A stretch of 64,000 bases of DNA. It comes from Microbacterium immunditiarum. Its GTDB lineage: Bacteria > Actinomycetota > Actinomycetes > Actinomycetales > Microbacteriaceae. The notes below the pieces were generated by a model. That model did not search any database, was not told the DNA's origin, and saw nothing but the letters and a program-made list of their open reading frames with translations. Positions 1 through 8,795 of this stretch are shown in pieces. The position numbers and the translations under genes are program-made. The stretch covers positions 2,108,001 to 2,172,000 of the forward strand of contig NZ_JACCBV010000001.1 of assembly GCF_013409785.1 (NCBI RefSeq). Direction: 5' to 3'. Numbering within the stretch: position 1 is the first letter of the stretch; every line of letters begins with the position of its first letter.

Positions 1-370
1 TCTGCGCGCCCGCCTTGAGCTGGTCGATCTGGCCCTCGTACGCCTTGCCGCCGTAGATGGCGACCACGCTCGTCGAGCGGTTCGACGTGAGCATGTCCAT
101 GTCTTCGTAGACCTGCACCGCGAGCTCGCGCGTCGGCACGACGATGAGCGCCTTGACGCCCGGCGCGGGGTCGAGGCCGAGACGCTGGACCACCGGGATG
201 CCGAAGCCGAAGGTCTTGCCGGTTCCGGTCTTGGCCTGGCCGATGATGTCCTGTCCGGGGAGGCCGAGGGGGATGGTCTGCTCTTGGATGGGGAACGCGT
301 CCACGATGCCGCGAGCGGCGAGTGCGTCGACGATGTCCTGATCGACGCCGAGTTCGACGAAAGTCGTCAC
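1..370 (-). CDS. DEAD/DEAH-box RNA helicase (RhlE type), 3' part cut by window edge
   Basis: About 123 N-terminal residues of an ATP-dependent RNA helicase. A Q-motif region ends in FPIQEQTIP, followed by motif I AKTGTGKT and then the VVAIYGGKAYEGQI segment that follows motif Ia in DEAD-box proteins. Such enzymes unwind RNA during ribosome assembly and mRNA turnover. The start is GTG at 370; no in-frame ATG lies nearby. The gene runs off the left edge, so the DEAD box, SAT motif and C-terminal RecA domain are not visible. It is divergent from the ferritin-like gene at 568, as rhlE (Rv3211) and Rv3210c are linked in Mycobacterium tuberculosis. The family call is firm; the RhlE subfamily rests on that neighbourhood. 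Confidence 0.9.
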   Translation of the reverse strand, partial: MTTFVELGVDQDIVDALAARGIVDAFPIQEQTIPLGLPGQDIIGQAKTGTGKTFGFGIPVVQRLGLDPAPGVKALIVVPTRELAVQVYEDMDMLTSNRSTSVVAIYGGKAYEGQIDQLKAGAQ

Positions 371-554
371 GATGACTGTTGCCTGTCCGGCAGTCAGAAG
401 CTGCCTGAGTCCGTGCCCTGGCGCTACAGGTCTCCCCGGCGCGGGCGGAGGTGCGGTCCACGCCCATTCTCTGCCACAGGCGCGGGAGCCCCGATCCAAC
501 GCCGGGGACCGATCCAGGATACCGGACCGTCCCGTGAGTAAGCCCACCGCCGGT

Positions 555-560
555 TAGGGT
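555..560 (+). promoter_or_regulatory. -10 box (TAGGGT) of leaderless promoter
   Basis: TAGGGT fits the actinobacterial TANNNT -10 consensus and lies exactly 7 nt before GTG 568. Transcription would start at or next to the start codon. Confidence 0.55.
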
Positions 561-567
561 GGAGGCT

Positions 568-1281
568 GTGGTGAGGTGGTTCTGGCAGCGCCGCGAGCCC
601 GGTCGACGGCTGCAGCTGCGCGCACGAGGCGACCTCGGCGACGCCAATCGCGTGGCGTTCGAGCAGCTCGCGCCCGACATCGACACGTTCCTCGGCCAGG
701 CCGCGTATCTGCAGCTCGGCTACTTCGAGACGCTGAGCGAGCTCATCGCGCCGACGCCCGAGCTCGCCGAGAAGGAGGCCCTGTCGCGCGCGGCGGGCGC
801 CGCCCTCACGAAGCACGAGGAGCTCGTCGCCCTCATCCGCGAGCGGGGCGACGACCCGACCGAGCTCATGCTGCCGTTCCGCGAGCCGCTCGATGCGTTC
901 CGCGCCGCGACGCACGGCGTGCGGCCACAGGAGACGATGCTCGCGGTGCACATCACGGCGGGCATGCTCGATGACTTCTACCTCGCGCTCTCGGCGAGCT
1001 ACGGCGAGACGGGGAGGCGCGTCGCGCGCATCCTCCGGGCCGACGACGACCGCGACGCGCTCGTCGACCTGCTCGGCGCGGCCATCGAGAGCGACCCTGA
1101 GTGGCGGTCGCTGCTCGCGATGTGGGGTCGCCGGCTGGTCGGCGACACCCTCCTCATCGCGCGCGCCGCCCTGCGCCCCGGATCGCTCGATCCGGCGGGA
1201 GAGCAGAGGGTCGAGCCGGTTTTCACCGAGCTCATGGCCGCGCACTCGCGCCGCATGGACGCGATGGGGCTCGCCGCGTAA
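568..1281 (+). CDS. Ferritin-like fold protein (MiaE2-like, Rv3210c-type)
   Basis: A 237-residue, mostly helical protein. Acidic and His residues are spaced as in ferritin-like four-helix bundles, for example YLQLGYFETLSELIA and ALTKHEELVALI. It matches the actinobacterial ferritin-like family related to tRNA-hydroxylase MiaE; the substrate is unknown. Three GTG codons (559, 568, 571) could start it. GTG 568 is preferred because a TAGGGT -10 box ends 7 nt upstream, a leaderless arrangement. GGAGG at 561-565 could instead serve GTG 571. It sits between rhlE and DUF3107 genes, as in mycobacteria. Family call good, biochemical role unproven. Confidence 0.8.
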   Translation: MVRWFWQRREPGRRLQLRARGDLGDANRVAFEQLAPDIDTFLGQAAYLQLGYFETLSELIAPTPELAEKEALSRAAGAALTKHEELVALIRERGDDPTELMLPFREPLDAFRAATHGVRPQETMLAVHITAGMLDDFYLALSASYGETGRRVARILRADDDRDALVDLLGAAIESDPEWRSLLAMWGRRLVGDTLLIARAALRPGSLDPAGEQRVEPVFTELMAAHSRRMDAMGLAA

Positions 1282-1302
1282 GCGGGGTCCGAGGCGAAGC
1301 CG

Positions 1303-1593
1303 TCAGGCGATGCGCAGCCGCTCGCGCTCGCGCTCGTCGTGGGCGTCGCGCATGCGTGCGAGCACGACAAGCGTCGGCCACACCGTGACGGCGGGGGCGA
1401 CGAATGCCGCGAGCCAGATCCACAGGCTGTCGACGCCCTGACCGGCCCACGTGAGGATCATCCACGCGAGGCCTGCCACGAGCGCGCCGAGGACCGGGGC
1501 GAGTGCGACCCCGCGGGTCGAGCGGCCGGGGACCGCGAAGTGCAGCGCGACGCCGATGCACGCGCCGACGATGAGGCCGAGGAGGATCTGCAT
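1303..1593 (-). CDS. Small three-helix membrane protein, conserved hypothetical
   Basis: A 96-residue protein with hydrophobic helices near residues 2-20, 29-50 and 57-80 and a short charged tail (RDAHDERERERLR). Helix 1 is glycine-rich. It follows the DUF3107 gene on the same strand; that gene's stop codon and this ATG at 1593 are separated by one base, so the two are translationally coupled. I do not recognise a functional family. The membrane topology is clear; the role is unknown. Confidence 0.75.
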   Translation of the reverse strand: MQILLGLIVGACIGVALHFAVPGRSTRGVALAPVLGALVAGLAWMILTWAGQGVDSLWIWLAAFVAPAVTVWPTLVVLARMRDAHDERERERLRIA

Positions 1594-1594
1594 G

Positions 1595-1819
1595 TCAGGC
1601 GACGAATCCGACGCGGCGGGACTCCTCGGTGCCGATCTCGACGTAGGCGAGGCCCGTGGTCGGCACGATGAAGGCGTTGCCCTTGTTGTCGGTGAAGGTG
1701 ACGTGGGTCGCACCCGAGTCGAGCGCGCTCGCGACGGACTTCTTGACGTCGGCGGCGGCTTCGTCTGTCTCGAAGCTGAGCTCGCGGCCGGTGTTCGTGA
1801 TGCCGATGCGGATCTCCAC
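1595..1819 (-). CDS. DUF3107 family protein (TB9.4-like)
   Basis: A 74-residue protein matching the actinobacterial DUF3107 family (Rv3208A/TB9.4 in M. tuberculosis). It opens with MEIRIGITNTGRELSFET and has the family's THVTFTDNKGNAF strand pair. It starts at GTG 1819, preceded by GGAAAGG about 8 nt upstream. It is the first gene of a two-gene unit with the membrane protein at 1303-1593. Function is unknown across the family; its position between the rhlE region and adnAB is conserved in mycobacteria. Confidence 0.85.
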   Translation of the reverse strand: MEIRIGITNTGRELSFETDEAAADVKKSVASALDSGATHVTFTDNKGNAFIVPTTGLAYVEIGTEESRRVGFVA

Positions 1820-1997
1820 GTGACTGCCTTTCCTTCCGCGCCGCGGGTCGGGCGCATGGCAACTCTATGACAGAAGCGGATGCCCCGGCCCGCCCGCGCA
1901 CGCCTCCGCGAACGCTCTCGGCGAACGCTCGCGCGGAGACCCCCGGCGGGTGGAGCGGGCGACGTCGCCGGGATCCGGCGATGTCGCCGCCGACGAC

Positions 1998-2003
1998 TAC
2001 TGT
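1998..2003 (+). promoter_or_regulatory. -10 box (TACTGT) of leaderless promoter for adnA
   Basis: TACTGT ends 7 nt before ATG 2011. This decides the adnA start against the longer readings from ATG 1981 and ATG 1867, neither of which has a ribosome-binding site. Confidence 0.6.
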
Positions 2004-2010
2004 GCTTCAC

Positions 2011-5000
2011 ATGAACCCCGGCCATCGCGCGTCCCCGACCCTCGACGAGGGGCAGCGCGCGGTCGTCGGGCTCGGGGTCGAGGCATCCGGTGTCGTCATC
2101 GGCGGCCCGGGCACGGGCAAGACCGAGGCGCTCGTCGCCCGCGCGGCGCGGCTGCTTCGCGAGGGGGCGGTCGCTCCCGAAGAGCTGCTCGTGCTCACTC
2201 CGACACGGCAGACCGCGACAGCGCTGCGCGACCGGGTGGCCGCCGGGCTCGACGTCGCGACGCCAGGACCCCTCGCGCGGTCGATCGCCTCGTTCGCGTT
2301 CCAGCTCGTGCGCGCCGCGGCAGTGGCGGGCGGTGCCGCACCGCCGCAGCTGCTGACGGCGGGCGATCAGGACCGCGTCATCGCCGAGCTGCTCGTCGGC
2401 GACGAGGAGGACGCCGCCGCCGGACGCGACCGCTGGCCCGAGAGCCTCGGCACGGGAGTGCGGCGCTCGCGTCCGTTCCGCTCCGAGCTGCGGGCGCTGT
2501 TCGCGCAGTGCTCCGACCTCGGGCTGCGGTCCGCAGAGCTTCGCGCGCTCGGCGAGGCGTCGGGGCGCGAGACGTGGGTCGCGGGCGCGGGGTTCCTCGG
2601 GGACTACCGCTACGCGCTGTCGCGCATGCGCAGCGCGCATCGCGATCCCGCCGAGCTCGTGCATGAGGCCGCCGCTCTGCTCGCCGAGGCGGGTCCGGAC
2701 CGGATCGGCCCCGCGGCAGGCCTCCGCGTGCTGCTCGTCGACGACGCGCAGGAGCTCACGAGGGGCGGCATCGCGCTCCTGGAGGCGGCGCGCCGTCGCG
2801 GTATCGCCGTGGTCGCGTTCGGCGACCCCGACATCGGATCGGGGTCCTTCCGCGGCGCGGGTCCCGAGCTGTTCGAACAGCTCGTCGCAGTCCTCGAGAC
2901 CGTTCATGTCCTCGACGGCCCGCACCGGGGATCGCGTGCACTGACCCACCTCACGCGCACGATCACCGCGTCGATCGGGGCGAGCGGTCGCGTCGAGCAT
3001 CGGCGCGCACCGGGCGAGCCGGCCGCGGACGAGCGCATCGAGGCGGTGCACGCGTCATCGCCGTTCGAGGAGGTCGACCGCATCGCGCGAACCCTGCGGA
3101 CGTGGCACGTCATGGACGGCATCCCGTGGGAGGAGCTGGCCGTCATCGCGCACGACACGCGGCAGCTCGCACACCTCGAGGCCGAGCTCGCGGCGCGAGA
3201 GGTGCCCGTGCGGGCCGGAAGCGCGCCGCGGCCGCTCGGACGAGAGCCGGTGGTGCGCGACATCGCGTCGCTCGTGCGGCTCGGGCTCGAAGAGCCGTCG
3301 CTGCGCGACCCCGAGCAGCTCGCCGACGCGCTCCTGACGCCCTTCGGCGGTCTCGACGCGGTGGGCCTGCGCCGCGTGCGCGCGCGGCTGCGCACGATCG
3401 AGCTCGCCGCCGGCGGTTCTCGATCGGCGAAGGAGCTGCTCGCCGAGGCGATGGCCGAGCCCGTCGTGCTCGCCCTCATCGACGCGCCCGACGCCCACCG
3501 TGCCGAGCGGCTCGCCACGACCCTGCGGCTCGTGCACGAGGCAGGCGAGCGCGGTGCGACCGTGCACGAGCTCCTCTGGCTCGTGTGGGAGCGCTCGGGC
3601 CTCGAGCGCGAGTGGGCGCGGCGTGCGTCCGGCACGGGTCCGCTCGCCGCCGAGGCGGGGCGCGGGTTGGATGCGCTCGTCGCGCTCTTCGGCGCCGCGA
3701 AGCGCTACGTCGAGCGGTCGGGCGCCGATGCATCCGTCGATTCCGGTCCTGGCCCCTTCCTGCGCGACGTCCTCGAAAGCGAGGTGCCCGAAGACCTGCT
3801 CACGGTGCCGGAGCGACCCGGTGCCGTCTCGCTCCTCACACCCGCCGCCGCGCTGGGCACCGAGTTCGAAGCGGTCGTGATCGCGGGCCTGCAGGAGGGC
3901 GTGTGGCCCAACACGCGTCTGCGCGGCGGGCTCCTCGACGTGTGGCGTCTCGCCGACGACATCGACGCGTGGCGCGCCAGGCGCCCGTCCGTCGAGCCGG
4001 CCGTGCTCGATCGCCGCCGCGGCGTGCTGCACGAAGAGCTGCGACTCTTCGCGCGAGCGGTCTCCCGTGCCCGCACGCGTCTCGTCGTGACCGCCGTCGA
4101 CGACGACGATCTGGGTCCGAGCCCGCTCTTCTCGTTCCTGCCCCCGCCGTCCGACGACGGGGGCGCGCGCGACGAGCATCCGCTCACCCTCCGCGGTCTG
4201 GTCGCCCTGCACCGGCGCACGCTCACGACGTCGCGCGACGCAGCCGCGCGAGTGGCGGCGGCCGACCAGCTCGTGCTGCTCGCCGAGGCGGGAGTCCCGG
4301 GCGCGCGGCCCGACGAGTGGTACGGCGTCGCGCCGCCGACCTCCACCGCGCCGGTCCACGACCTGCAGCGCGCGCCTGTGCGCGTGTCACCGTCGCGTCT
4401 CGAGGGTTTCGAGAAGTGCGGGCTCGACTGGGTCATCCGCACGCTCGGCGGCGACACGCGGTCGTTCTCCGCGGGGCTCGGCACGATCCTGCACGCGGCC
4501 ATGGAGCGCGGCGGCGGCCTCGACGAGCTGCGCGCCGTCGTCGACGAGCGGTGGGGCGAGCTCGACTTCGAGGCGCCGTGGCTCGAACGCCAGGAGCGCA
4601 CGTGGGCCGACACGCTCGTGCGACGCCTCGACGCGTACCTGCGTCGCTTCGAGAGCGAGGGCGGCGAGCCGATCGGCGCCGAGACGCGGTTCCGCCTCGA
4701 GATAGACGCGCCGGAAGACCCGGATGCCGCGCCCCGCGTGCGCCCGTACATCGAGCGCGACCCGGCGACGGAGTCCCTGCTCGACGCCTCGGCCGAGACC
4801 GCCGAGCTCCCGGTCGCCACCGCCGTGCTCAGCGGCTCGATCGACCGCGTGGAGCTGTACCCGCCCGACCGGGGCGAGGCCGTGCCGCTCGGATCCGCCG
4901 CGCGCAGGGTGGTCGTCGTCGACCTCAAGACGGGTCGCTCGGAAGACCGTGTGAGCGATGCGAAGGTCGTCGAGGACGCGCAGCTCGCCGCGTATCAGCT

Positions 5001-5277
5001 CGCGATCGACTCGGGGCTCGTGGAATTCCCGCCCGACGCCGAGAACGCCGGCGCGCGCCTGCTCGTGCTCTCGCGCAAGCTGAAGGACACGCACTACCGC
5101 ATCGCGCACCAGAAGGCCCTGACGCCCGAGACGCGCGGCCAGTTCCTGCGGCGCGTCATCGCCGACGCGCAGGGCATGGCGGCCGCATCGTTCATCGCCA
5201 ACGTCGACCAGCACTGCACGACCGATCGCTTCGGAGTCTGCCGGCTGCACACCGTGAAGGCGGTGAGCTCGGCGTGA
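2011..5277 (+). CDS. adnA: AdnA-like helicase-nuclease subunit
   Basis: A 1088-residue UvrD/Rep-like motor fused to a RecB-type nuclease, matching mycobacterial AdnA (Rv3202c). AdnAB resects double-strand breaks for recombination. Visible: motif I GGPGTGKTEALVARAA, a motif II reading LLVDDAQEL in which the usual DE pair is DD, and a C-terminal nuclease with GSIDRVE, VVVDLKTGR and DAQLAAYQ. In the known heterodimer AdnA is the lagging, weak ATPase, which agrees with the altered motif II. Of the AddB-type four-cysteine iron-sulfur set I see only EKCGLDW and a C-x7-C pair near the end. The start is ATG 2011, 7 nt after a TACTGT box. It overlaps adnB by 4 nt (GTGA). Confidence 0.88.
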   Translation: MNPGHRASPTLDEGQRAVVGLGVEASGVVIGGPGTGKTEALVARAARLLREGAVAPEELLVLTPTRQTATALRDRVAAGLDVATPGPLARSIASFAFQLVRAAAVAGGAAPPQLLTAGDQDRVIAELLVGDEEDAAAGRDRWPESLGTGVRRSRPFRSELRALFAQCSDLGLRSAELRALGEASGRETWVAGAGFLGDYRYALSRMRSAHRDPAELVHEAAALLAEAGPDRIGPAAGLRVLLVDDAQELTRGGIALLEAARRRGIAVVAFGDPDIGSGSFRGAGPELFEQLVAVLETVHVLDGPHRGSRALTHLTRTITASIGASGRVEHRRAPGEPAADERIEAVHASSPFEEVDRIARTLRTWHVMDGIPWEELAVIAHDTRQLAHLEAELAAREVPVRAGSAPRPLGREPVVRDIASLVRLGLEEPSLRDPEQLADALLTPFGGLDAVGLRRVRARLRTIELAAGGSRSAKELLAEAMAEPVVLALIDAPDAHRAERLATTLRLVHEAGERGATVHELLWLVWERSGLEREWARRASGTGPLAAEAGRGLDALVALFGAAKRYVERSGADASVDSGPGPFLRDVLESEVPEDLLTVPERPGAVSLLTPAAALGTEFEAVVIAGLQEGVWPNTRLRGGLLDVWRLADDIDAWRARRPSVEPAVLDRRRGVLHEELRLFARAVSRARTRLVVTAVDDDDLGPSPLFSFLPPPSDDGGARDEHPLTLRGLVALHRRTLTTSRDAAARVAAADQLVLLAEAGVPGARPDEWYGVAPPTSTAPVHDLQRAPVRVSPSRLEGFEKCGLDWVIRTLGGDTRSFSAGLGTILHAAMERGGGLDELRAVVDERWGELDFEAPWLERQERTWADTLVRRLDAYLRRFESEGGEPIGAETRFRLEIDAPEDPDAAPRVRPYIERDPATESLLDASAETAELPVATAVLSGSIDRVELYPPDRGEAVPLGSAARRVVVVDLKTGRSEDRVSDAKVVEDAQLAAYQLAIDSGLVEFPPDAENAGARLLVLSRKLKDTHYRIAHQKALTPETRGQFLRRVIADAQGMAAASFIANVDQHCTTDRFGVCRLHTVKAVSSA

Positions 5278-8200
5278 CGTCCATCGCGACCGAGGCCGCC
5301 GCCGTGCGCTGGGACGGCCCGCTCGAGCTCTCCGCGCCGGTTGTGGCGGCCGCGCTCGGGCTTCCCGAGCCGACGCCCGACCAGCGTCGCGTCATCGAGG
5401 CGCCGCCCGCCCCGGCTCTTGTGATCGCGGGCGCCGGCAGCGGCAAGACCGAGACGATGGCAGGGCGCGTCGTGTGGCTCGTCGCGAACGGCCATGTCCG
5501 CCGCGACGAGGTGCTCGGCCTCACATTCACGCGCAAGGCGGCGGGCGAGCTTGCCGAGCGCATCGAGGCGCGTCTCGCCCGCATCGACGAGTACGGCCGG
5601 CGTGGCCTCATCCCGCATCTGCCGCGGCTCGCGGCATCCGGCGAGCTCGCCGCGATGTGGGAGCGCATCACGATCCTGCCGGAGCGGCACCGCCGCACGG
5701 CGCTCGCGGCGGCGCTCGACCGGCTGTGCGTGCAGCTGGGGACGGGGTGGGATCCGGATGCCGGGACCGCGCGTCCTGCCGAAGACATGCTCCTGCGCCC
5801 GCGCGTATCGACCTACAACGCGTTCGCCGACGCGATCGTGCGCGAGCACAGCGCGCGGATCGGACGCGACGCCGACGCCGCGCTCCTCAGCCAGTCCGGC
5901 GCATGGCTCATGGCCCGTCGAGTGGTCGTCGCGTCGGCCGACGAGCGTCTGTCCGAGCGGGAGGACCGCTTCGGCACCGTCGTCGACGCCGTCCAGCGCC
6001 TCGCGGGCGAGGTGCTCGACAACCGCGCCGACCTCGATCGGGTCTCCGAGTTCGCGCGGCGGGTCGAGGCATCCGTCGCTCCCCATATCAAGCCCGACCT
6101 CGCGTCGCCCGGTGACATCGAGAAGCTGCACAACGCGATGGGCGGTCTCCCCGTGCTGGCGGGGCTTGTGCGCGACTACGCCGCCGCGAAGGTGGCGCAG
6201 GGGTCGCTCGACTTCGCCGATCAGGTCGCGGGTGCGCTCGACATCGTGACGCGCGCGCCCGAGGTCGCGCACGAGCTGCGCGAGCAGTTCCGCGTCGTGC
6301 TGCTGGACGAGTATCAGGACACGTCGGTCATCCAGACCGAGCTGCTGTCGGCGATCTTCCGCGACACCCCCGTGATGGCGGTCGGCGACCCGCACCAGTC
6401 GATCTACGGATGGCGCGGCGCGAGCGCCGACAACCTCGGGGCTTTCGCGCGAGCGTTCGCCTGCGAGACGCGGTGCGCGACGTTCCAGCTCATGGTGAGT
6501 TGGCGAAACGACCGGCGCATCCTCGACGCGGCGAACGCGCTCATCGCGCACGCGGCGCCGATCGGCATCCCGGTCGCGGAGCTGAGCGCACGACCGGGGG
6601 CGGGACCCGGGGTGGTCGAGCACCGGTTCACGTCGACGATCGAGCAGGAGGCCGACGAGGTCGCGTCGTGGTTCACGCTCGTCCGGGACGAGCACGAGCG
6701 CGACAACCCCACGGGGCGTCCGCACGCGGGGGCGATCCTCTTCCGCGCGAAGCGCCACATGTCGACGTTCGCGGACGCGCTCGCGAGGCGGGGAATCCCG
6801 CACCGCATTCTCGGCCTCGGCGGTCTGCTCTCGACGCCGGAGGTGGTCGATGTCGTCGCGACGCTGCGCGTCCTGAGCGACCCGACTCAGGGCTCGTCTC
6901 TCATCCGCCTGCTCGTGGGCCCGCGATTCGGCGTGGGGGTGGCCGACATGGCGGCGCTCCACGACCTCGCGGTCACGCTGTCGCAGCGTGACGAGACGCT
7001 CACGCGCCATGACGACGAGCTCCTCGCGCGCCTTCGCGGCTCGGTCGGCGCCGACGAGCAGGCGTCGATCGTCGATGCCGTCGACTTCGTGCGGTCGGTC
7101 TCACCCGAGCACGGACTGCTCTCGCGGTTCACGGCGGAGGGCGTCAGCCGCATCCGCGACGCCGGCGCGATGTTCCAGCGGCTGCGTTCGGCCGTGGGCC
7201 AGCCGATCCCGGAGCTCATCCGCGCGATCGAGCTCGAGCTCGGGCTCGACGTCGAGCTCGCCGCGAACGAGACGCGCGGTCCCGCGCGCCTCGCATCCGC
7301 TCAGCTGCGGTCGTTCGTCGACGAGGTGCGGTCGTTCCTCGCCGCGGACGAGCGGGGCTCGATCTCGAGCCTGCTCGCGTGGCTCGACCACGCTGAGGAG
7401 ACGGACGAGCTCATGCCGCGTCCCGAGCCGCCCGAGCCGGGTGTCGTGCAGCTGTTGACGATCCACGGCTCGAAGGGCCTCGAGTGGGACGCCGTCGCCG
7501 TCGTGCGGCTCGTCAAGGACGAGCTGCCGAAGCGGCCGCAGTCGACGCTCGGCTGGCTCGGCTTCGGCGTGCTGCCGTATCCGTTCCGCGGCGACCGCGG
7601 CGCGCTGCCGGTGTTCGACTGGGATCCGGATGCTCCGGGTGACCGCAAAGCGCTGCAGGGGGCCGTCACCGGCTTCAAGACGGGCGTCAAGGCGCACCTC
7701 GAGCACGAGGAGCGCCGCCTCGCGTACGTCGCCGTGACGCGTGCCCGCACGCGACTGCTTCTCACGGGCTCGCAGTGGGGCGGGCAGAAGGACTCGCGCC
7801 AGCCGAGCACGTATCTGGAAGAGATCGTCAGCGCGCTCGGACTCGATCCGATCGAGCTCGGCGACCCTACGGAGAACCCTTATGCGAACCGCGCCGGCGC
7901 GACGCTCGAGTGGCCCCTCGACCCGCTCGGGGAGCGTCGCACGGTCGTGCTCGACGCCGCCGCGCTCGTGCGCGACCGCGAGGCCGGCGCGACCCGGGCC
8001 GTTCCCGAGCCTGAGCTCGAGCGCCTGCTGCGCGAGCGCGCCGCGCGTGAGCGCCGTCCGTGGGCGGATGCGCCCCCGCGCGTCGCGGCATCGCGGTTCA
8101 AGGAGTTCGTCGAGGACTACGGCCGGACCGTCGACGCGATCGCCCGCCCGCTTCCCGAGCGCCCGTACCGGCAGACGCGCCTCGGCACGCTGTTCCACGC

Positions 8201-8795
8201 GTGGGTCGAGCAGCGGTCCGAGCTTGTCGGCCCGGGGCCGTCGATCGACGATGGATTGTGGGAGCTCGATGGCGACGACGCCCCCGAGACCGAGGCATCG
8301 CGCGAGGACGCCGCCGAGCTCGAGCGACTCCAGCAGATCTTCGAGCGCTCGGAGTGGGCGGACCTGCGACCGATCGAGGTCGAGACCGAGATCGACATCC
8401 TCCTCGCCGGAGCCGATGGACTGGGCCGGGTCGTGTGCAAGCTCGACGCCGTGTACCGCCGCCCTGACCGCGGTGGCCGCATCGAGATCGTCGACTGGAA
8501 GACGGGCAAGCCTCCGCGCACGGCGGCCGAGAAGGACGAGCGGATGCTGCAGCTCGCCCTCTACCGCCTCGCGTACCACAAGCGGCACGGCGTGCCGCTG
8601 GAGGACATCGACGTCGCTCTGTACTACGTGTCGGACGACCTCGTCATCCGCTCGGACCGCGTCTACTCCGAAGCGGAGCTCGTCCAGCGCTGGAACGCCG
8701 CCCGCGAGGCGCGCTCCGCCTCGGCGGCCTCCGCAGCCTCGACGTCGTCGGGGGCACCCGAACGGACCGGCGGCTCGTCCGCGGCATCCGCCTGA
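5274..8795 (+). CDS. adnB: AdnB-like helicase-nuclease subunit
   Basis: An 1173-residue SF1A helicase with a C-terminal PD-(D/E)XK nuclease, partner of the upstream AdnA. Motif I GAGSGKTETMAGR, motif II LLDEYQDTSV with the intact DE pair, motif III GDPHQSIYGWRGA, motif V LLTIHGSKGLEWDAV and motif VI RRLAYVAVTRARTRL are all present. The nuclease shows KLDAVYR, IVDWKTGKPPR and MLQLALYRLAYHK. It should be the lead motor of the complex. It starts at GTG 5274, overlapping the adnA stop. The alanine/serine-rich last 45 residues overlap the opposite-strand gene at 8663-10024 by 133 nt. Confidence 0.92.
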   Translation: MTSIATEAAAVRWDGPLELSAPVVAAALGLPEPTPDQRRVIEAPPAPALVIAGAGSGKTETMAGRVVWLVANGHVRRDEVLGLTFTRKAAGELAERIEARLARIDEYGRRGLIPHLPRLAASGELAAMWERITILPERHRRTALAAALDRLCVQLGTGWDPDAGTARPAEDMLLRPRVSTYNAFADAIVREHSARIGRDADAALLSQSGAWLMARRVVVASADERLSEREDRFGTVVDAVQRLAGEVLDNRADLDRVSEFARRVEASVAPHIKPDLASPGDIEKLHNAMGGLPVLAGLVRDYAAAKVAQGSLDFADQVAGALDIVTRAPEVAHELREQFRVVLLDEYQDTSVIQTELLSAIFRDTPVMAVGDPHQSIYGWRGASADNLGAFARAFACETRCATFQLMVSWRNDRRILDAANALIAHAAPIGIPVAELSARPGAGPGVVEHRFTSTIEQEADEVASWFTLVRDEHERDNPTGRPHAGAILFRAKRHMSTFADALARRGIPHRILGLGGLLSTPEVVDVVATLRVLSDPTQGSSLIRLLVGPRFGVGVADMAALHDLAVTLSQRDETLTRHDDELLARLRGSVGADEQASIVDAVDFVRSVSPEHGLLSRFTAEGVSRIRDAGAMFQRLRSAVGQPIPELIRAIELELGLDVELAANETRGPARLASAQLRSFVDEVRSFLAADERGSISSLLAWLDHAEETDELMPRPEPPEPGVVQLLTIHGSKGLEWDAVAVVRLVKDELPKRPQSTLGWLGFGVLPYPFRGDRGALPVFDWDPDAPGDRKALQGAVTGFKTGVKAHLEHEERRLAYVAVTRARTRLLLTGSQWGGQKDSRQPSTYLEEIVSALGLDPIELGDPTENPYANRAGATLEWPLDPLGERRTVVLDAAALVRDREAGATRAVPEPELERLLRERAARERRPWADAPPRVAASRFKEFVEDYGRTVDAIARPLPERPYRQTRLGTLFHAWVEQRSELVGPGPSIDDGLWELDGDDAPETEASREDAAELERLQQIFERSEWADLRPIEVETEIDILLAGADGLGRVVCKLDAVYRRPDRGGRIEIVDWKTGKPPRTAAEKDERMLQLALYRLAYHKRHGVPLEDIDVALYYVSDDLVIRSDRVYSEAELVQRWNAAREARSASAASAASTSSGAPERTGGSSAASA

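Noticed and set aside
3102..5273. Upstream in-frame extension of adnB
   Set aside because: It is Arg/Ala-rich out-of-frame translation of adnA; the GTGA overlap at 5274 gives the natural start.
5094..7010. Long minus-strand frame across the adnA-adnB junction
   Set aside because: It lies antisense to conserved helicase motifs and has an Arg-rich shadow composition.
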